A DNA stretch of 14,499 nucleotides from positions 1 to 14,499 of the forward strand of contig JAVBLF010000005.1 in assembly GCA_031553675.1 (NCBI GenBank), given 5' to 3'. This document shows, piece by piece, positions 13,105-14,499 of the stretch. The position numbers and the translations under genes are program-made. The first letter of the stretch is position 1. Every line of letters begins with the position of its first letter. Source of the DNA: JAVBLF01 sp031553675. Its GTDB lineage: Bacteria; Bacillota; Clostridia; Christensenellales; CALWSW01. Below the pieces are notes generated by a model, which ran no database searches, had not been told where the DNA came from, and saw only the letters and a program-made list of their open reading frames with translations.

Positions 13105-13389
13105 ATGAACAAACCCAAGGCCATACCCGGCCCGTATAAAGAAGTCGTCGAAGGCCCGACCGAGCACGGTGGCGCTTTCGTCGTCACGTACTATTTCGAC
13201 AGCCACTACAAGCCCGTCCTCAAAGAGAGGGCGACGCGTGCCATCGTACACGAATACGACGACAAAAGCCGTTCGATCTACCGCGAATACCTGACGCTTG
13301 AGCGCGGGCAGCCCGTCGTCCGGCGCCCGGAAGCGCCCGTGGGCGAGGCCGCCAAAGCCGAGACCGACGCACTCCCTGCCGAAGAATGA
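13105..13389 (+). CDS. Small hypothetical protein, 94 residues
   Basis: I do not recognise a family. It is a soluble, highly charged protein with no signal peptide, membrane segment or metal motif. The middle (FVVTYYFDSHYKPVLKERA, then AIVHEYDDKSRSIYREYL) looks like alternating beta strands with aromatic residues, and the last 25 residues are Ala/Glu/Pro-rich and probably disordered. The ATG at 13105 has GGAAGGA (13089-13095) about 9 bases upstream; a start at 13057 with a weaker GGAAG would add 16 residues (RRFLTHTPEGRPS segment) and cannot be excluded. Codon usage fits the host, and the near-consensus promoter supports real, possibly high, expression. It is divergent to the flavoprotein gene; no functional link can be read. 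Confidence 0.75.
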   Translation: MNKPKAIPGPYKEVVEGPTEHGGAFVVTYYFDSHYKPVLKERATRAIVHEYDDKSRSIYREYLTLERGQPVVRRPEAPVGEAAKAETDALPAEE

Positions 13390-13401
13390 CGCTACGGATG
13401 C

Positions 13402-13418
13402 GAGGACGCTGTCCTTTT
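13402..13418 (+). terminator. Weak intrinsic terminator after the small gene
   Basis: AGGAC-GCT-GTCCT forms a 5-bp stem with a 3-base loop followed by TTT, 13 bases after the stop codon. The stem is short, so its efficiency is doubtful. Confidence 0.35.
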
Positions 13419-13820
13419 CATCTTACGACGCGCCGCCGCAATTATTCTCTCAAGAATTCTGACAAAACTCTCAAAAATTTCGCCGCGCCATTTGTGCATG
13501 CGAGGGCGTCTTTTTGGCATGCCTAGCAAACGCATTGACACGGTGCGCAGACTCTATTAGAGCACATATGGAATAAGGCAAACCTTGCATGATCCACAAT
13601 GGTAATATTGTAGATTTTTGCAGTAATGGAATGCACAAACATATCAATTCTGTCTGCAAACCGTGCTTCTTCATTATATCTCCATCGCAGGCAAAAATCC
13701 AGTCGTTTCCCAAAAATTCCGAATATCACAATGCGTACGCGCGTTTGTGGGTGGCGAGGATTTGCCAATATCATCGACGGTTCCCAATTTGCACACAGCA
13801 CTCGGCGACGCACAGTTTCT
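13419..13820. other. AT-richer intergenic stretch without a convincing gene
   Basis: About 400 bases between the small gene and the thioesterase promoter are clearly AT-richer than the neighbours. Short open frames exist on both strands but lack ribosome binding sites, host codon usage or recognisable motifs. Visible items are a perfect TTGACA at 13535-13540 with no good -10 at 16-18 bases, the 11-base palindrome CTCTATTAGAG at 13552-13562, the palindrome GGCATGCC near 13516, and ACAAT/ATTGT around 13600. No RNA family was recognised. Confidence 0.5.
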
Positions 13821-13822
13821 GG

Positions 13823-13850
13823 TTTCAAATGGGGCCGTTTGTGCTATGAT
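13823..13850 (+). promoter_or_regulatory. Putative promoter of the acyl-ACP thioesterase gene
   Basis: TTTCAA (13823-13828) and TATGAT (13845-13850) are 16 bases apart, and TGC directly before the -10 makes it an extended -10. Transcription would start about 35 bases before the ATG at 13893. Confidence 0.55.
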
Positions 13851-13892
13851 GGGCTTGAAATGCGCACCGCAATCGACGGAGGAGAGTGAATC

Positions 13893-14499
13893 ATGGCAAA
13901 CCCGGGCGAATACGTCTGCGAGCGCGTGCTCAAGGCGATCGACGTCGACATCGGAAACCATTGGAAGGCGAGCGCCATCTTTGCCGCCGGACAGGAAATC
14001 GCGGGCGAGCACAGCCAGATCCTGCATTGCGCGCGGGACGAGCTCGCCGCGCAGGACGCTTTTTTTGTGCTGATGCGGCAGACGCTCCGCATGGAGCGCT
14101 ACCCATCCTTCGGGGATCGCGTCCACGTCACGACCTGGGCCTTTCTCGAACGGACGGTATTCCCGCGCTGTTTCGCGTTTTGCGACGACGACGGCCGCCT
14201 CTTGGGAACGCTTTCGACGATTTGGATGCTCTGCTCACTGTCCGATCGCAAAATCCTCAACCCCTCCGCCTTCGGTATCGCGATCCCCGCCACCGATCGG
14301 CCGCCACTCGAAAAACCGGGCAAGCTCCGCTTCGAAGGGGAACCCGACGCCGTCTTTCCGCGCATCAGCCAATACAGCGACATGGATTATAACGGACACG
14401 TCAACAACACGCGCTACGCCGATTGGGTCTGCGACCTCTTCGATCCGCAGCGCTTTTGCGAAAACAGGCTTGCCGAACTCCAGATCAACTACGTCGCCG
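13893..14499 (+). CDS. Acyl-ACP thioesterase (FatA-like), 3' end outside window
   Basis: Releases fatty acids from acyl carrier protein by thioester hydrolysis; bacterial members of the plant FatA/FatB-like family are common in anaerobic Gram-positives. The frame starts at ATG 13893, with GGAGGAG (13878-13884) 8 bases upstream, and runs open to the window edge, giving 202 codons. The first hotdog domain covers about 1-135 (VDIGNHWKASAIF near 18-30, RMERYPSFGDRVHVTTW near 66-82). The second opens with the catalytic-type segment SDMDYNGHVNNTRYADW at about 163-179, where the Asp/Asn/His pattern of the family is seen. Roughly 40 residues should be missing. It may supply free fatty acids or control chain length; the substrate cannot be told. 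A 4-hydroxybenzoyl-CoA-like thioesterase is less likely because two hotdog units are present. Confidence 0.88.
   Translation, partial: MANPGEYVCERVLKAIDVDIGNHWKASAIFAAGQEIAGEHSQILHCARDELAAQDAFFVLMRQTLRMERYPSFGDRVHVTTWAFLERTVFPRCFAFCDDDGRLLGTLSTIWMLCSLSDRKILNPSAFGIAIPATDRPPLEKPGKLRFEGEPDAVFPRISQYSDMDYNGHVNNTRYADWVCDLFDPQRFCENRLAELQINYVA

Noticed and set aside
13471..13849. Several overlapping small open frames on both strands in the AT-richer gap
   Set aside because: No ribosome binding sites, no host codon usage, and no recognisable motif; mutually exclusive frames.

Overview
The window looks like a GC-rich Gram-positive chromosome, most likely an anaerobic member of the Clostridia (Bacillota). 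This rests on AGGAGG-type ribosome binding sites, a LytR-CpsA-Psr wall enzyme, an Xpt-type xanthine phosphoribosyltransferase, an HtrA-type protease made as a lipoprotein and a FatA-like acyl-ACP thioesterase. No 16S or other strict taxonomic marker is present, so the placement is an inference.

Positions 1 to about 2090 are the end of an integrated mobile element: the 3' part of a dUTPase gene, a tiny excisionase-like HTH gene that starts right after it, and a tyrosine integrase. Five GTTAGAAY repeats follow the integrase. The element abuts the 3' end of a tRNA-Pro(GGG) gene on the minus strand, which has a clear promoter, an encoded CCA and an intrinsic terminator. The xis and int genes are visibly more AT-rich than the rest of the window.

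Positions 2389 to 5829 are housekeeping genes around a divergent promoter region: on the minus strand tcdA (tRNA t6A dehydratase) followed by a MATE transporter, and on the plus strand a YgjP-type metallopeptidase followed by xpt.

Positions 6027 to 11603 are mostly cell-envelope genes: an unrecognised single-pass membrane protein with a long Pro/Thr-rich outer segment, an M15-type peptidoglycan peptidase with a peptidoglycan-binding domain (minus), an HtrA-like serine protease lipoprotein (plus), and an LCP-family protein with its own Pro/Thr linker (minus). A family of short palindromic repeats built on GGGCGATTATCAATCGCCC sits in the two gaps that flank the peptidase-HtrA pair.

Positions 11665 to 14499 hold a HI0933-type flavoprotein (minus, upstream of the LCP gene), a small protein of unknown function behind a near-consensus promoter, a 500-base AT-richer gap without a convincing gene, and a 3'-truncated acyl-ACP thioesterase.

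I found no defence island, CRISPR array or biosynthetic cluster. The least explained parts are the intergenic repeat family, the large unknown membrane protein, the integrase-adjacent repeats, and a strong excess of GATC and GCGATCGC words in the chromosomal part.
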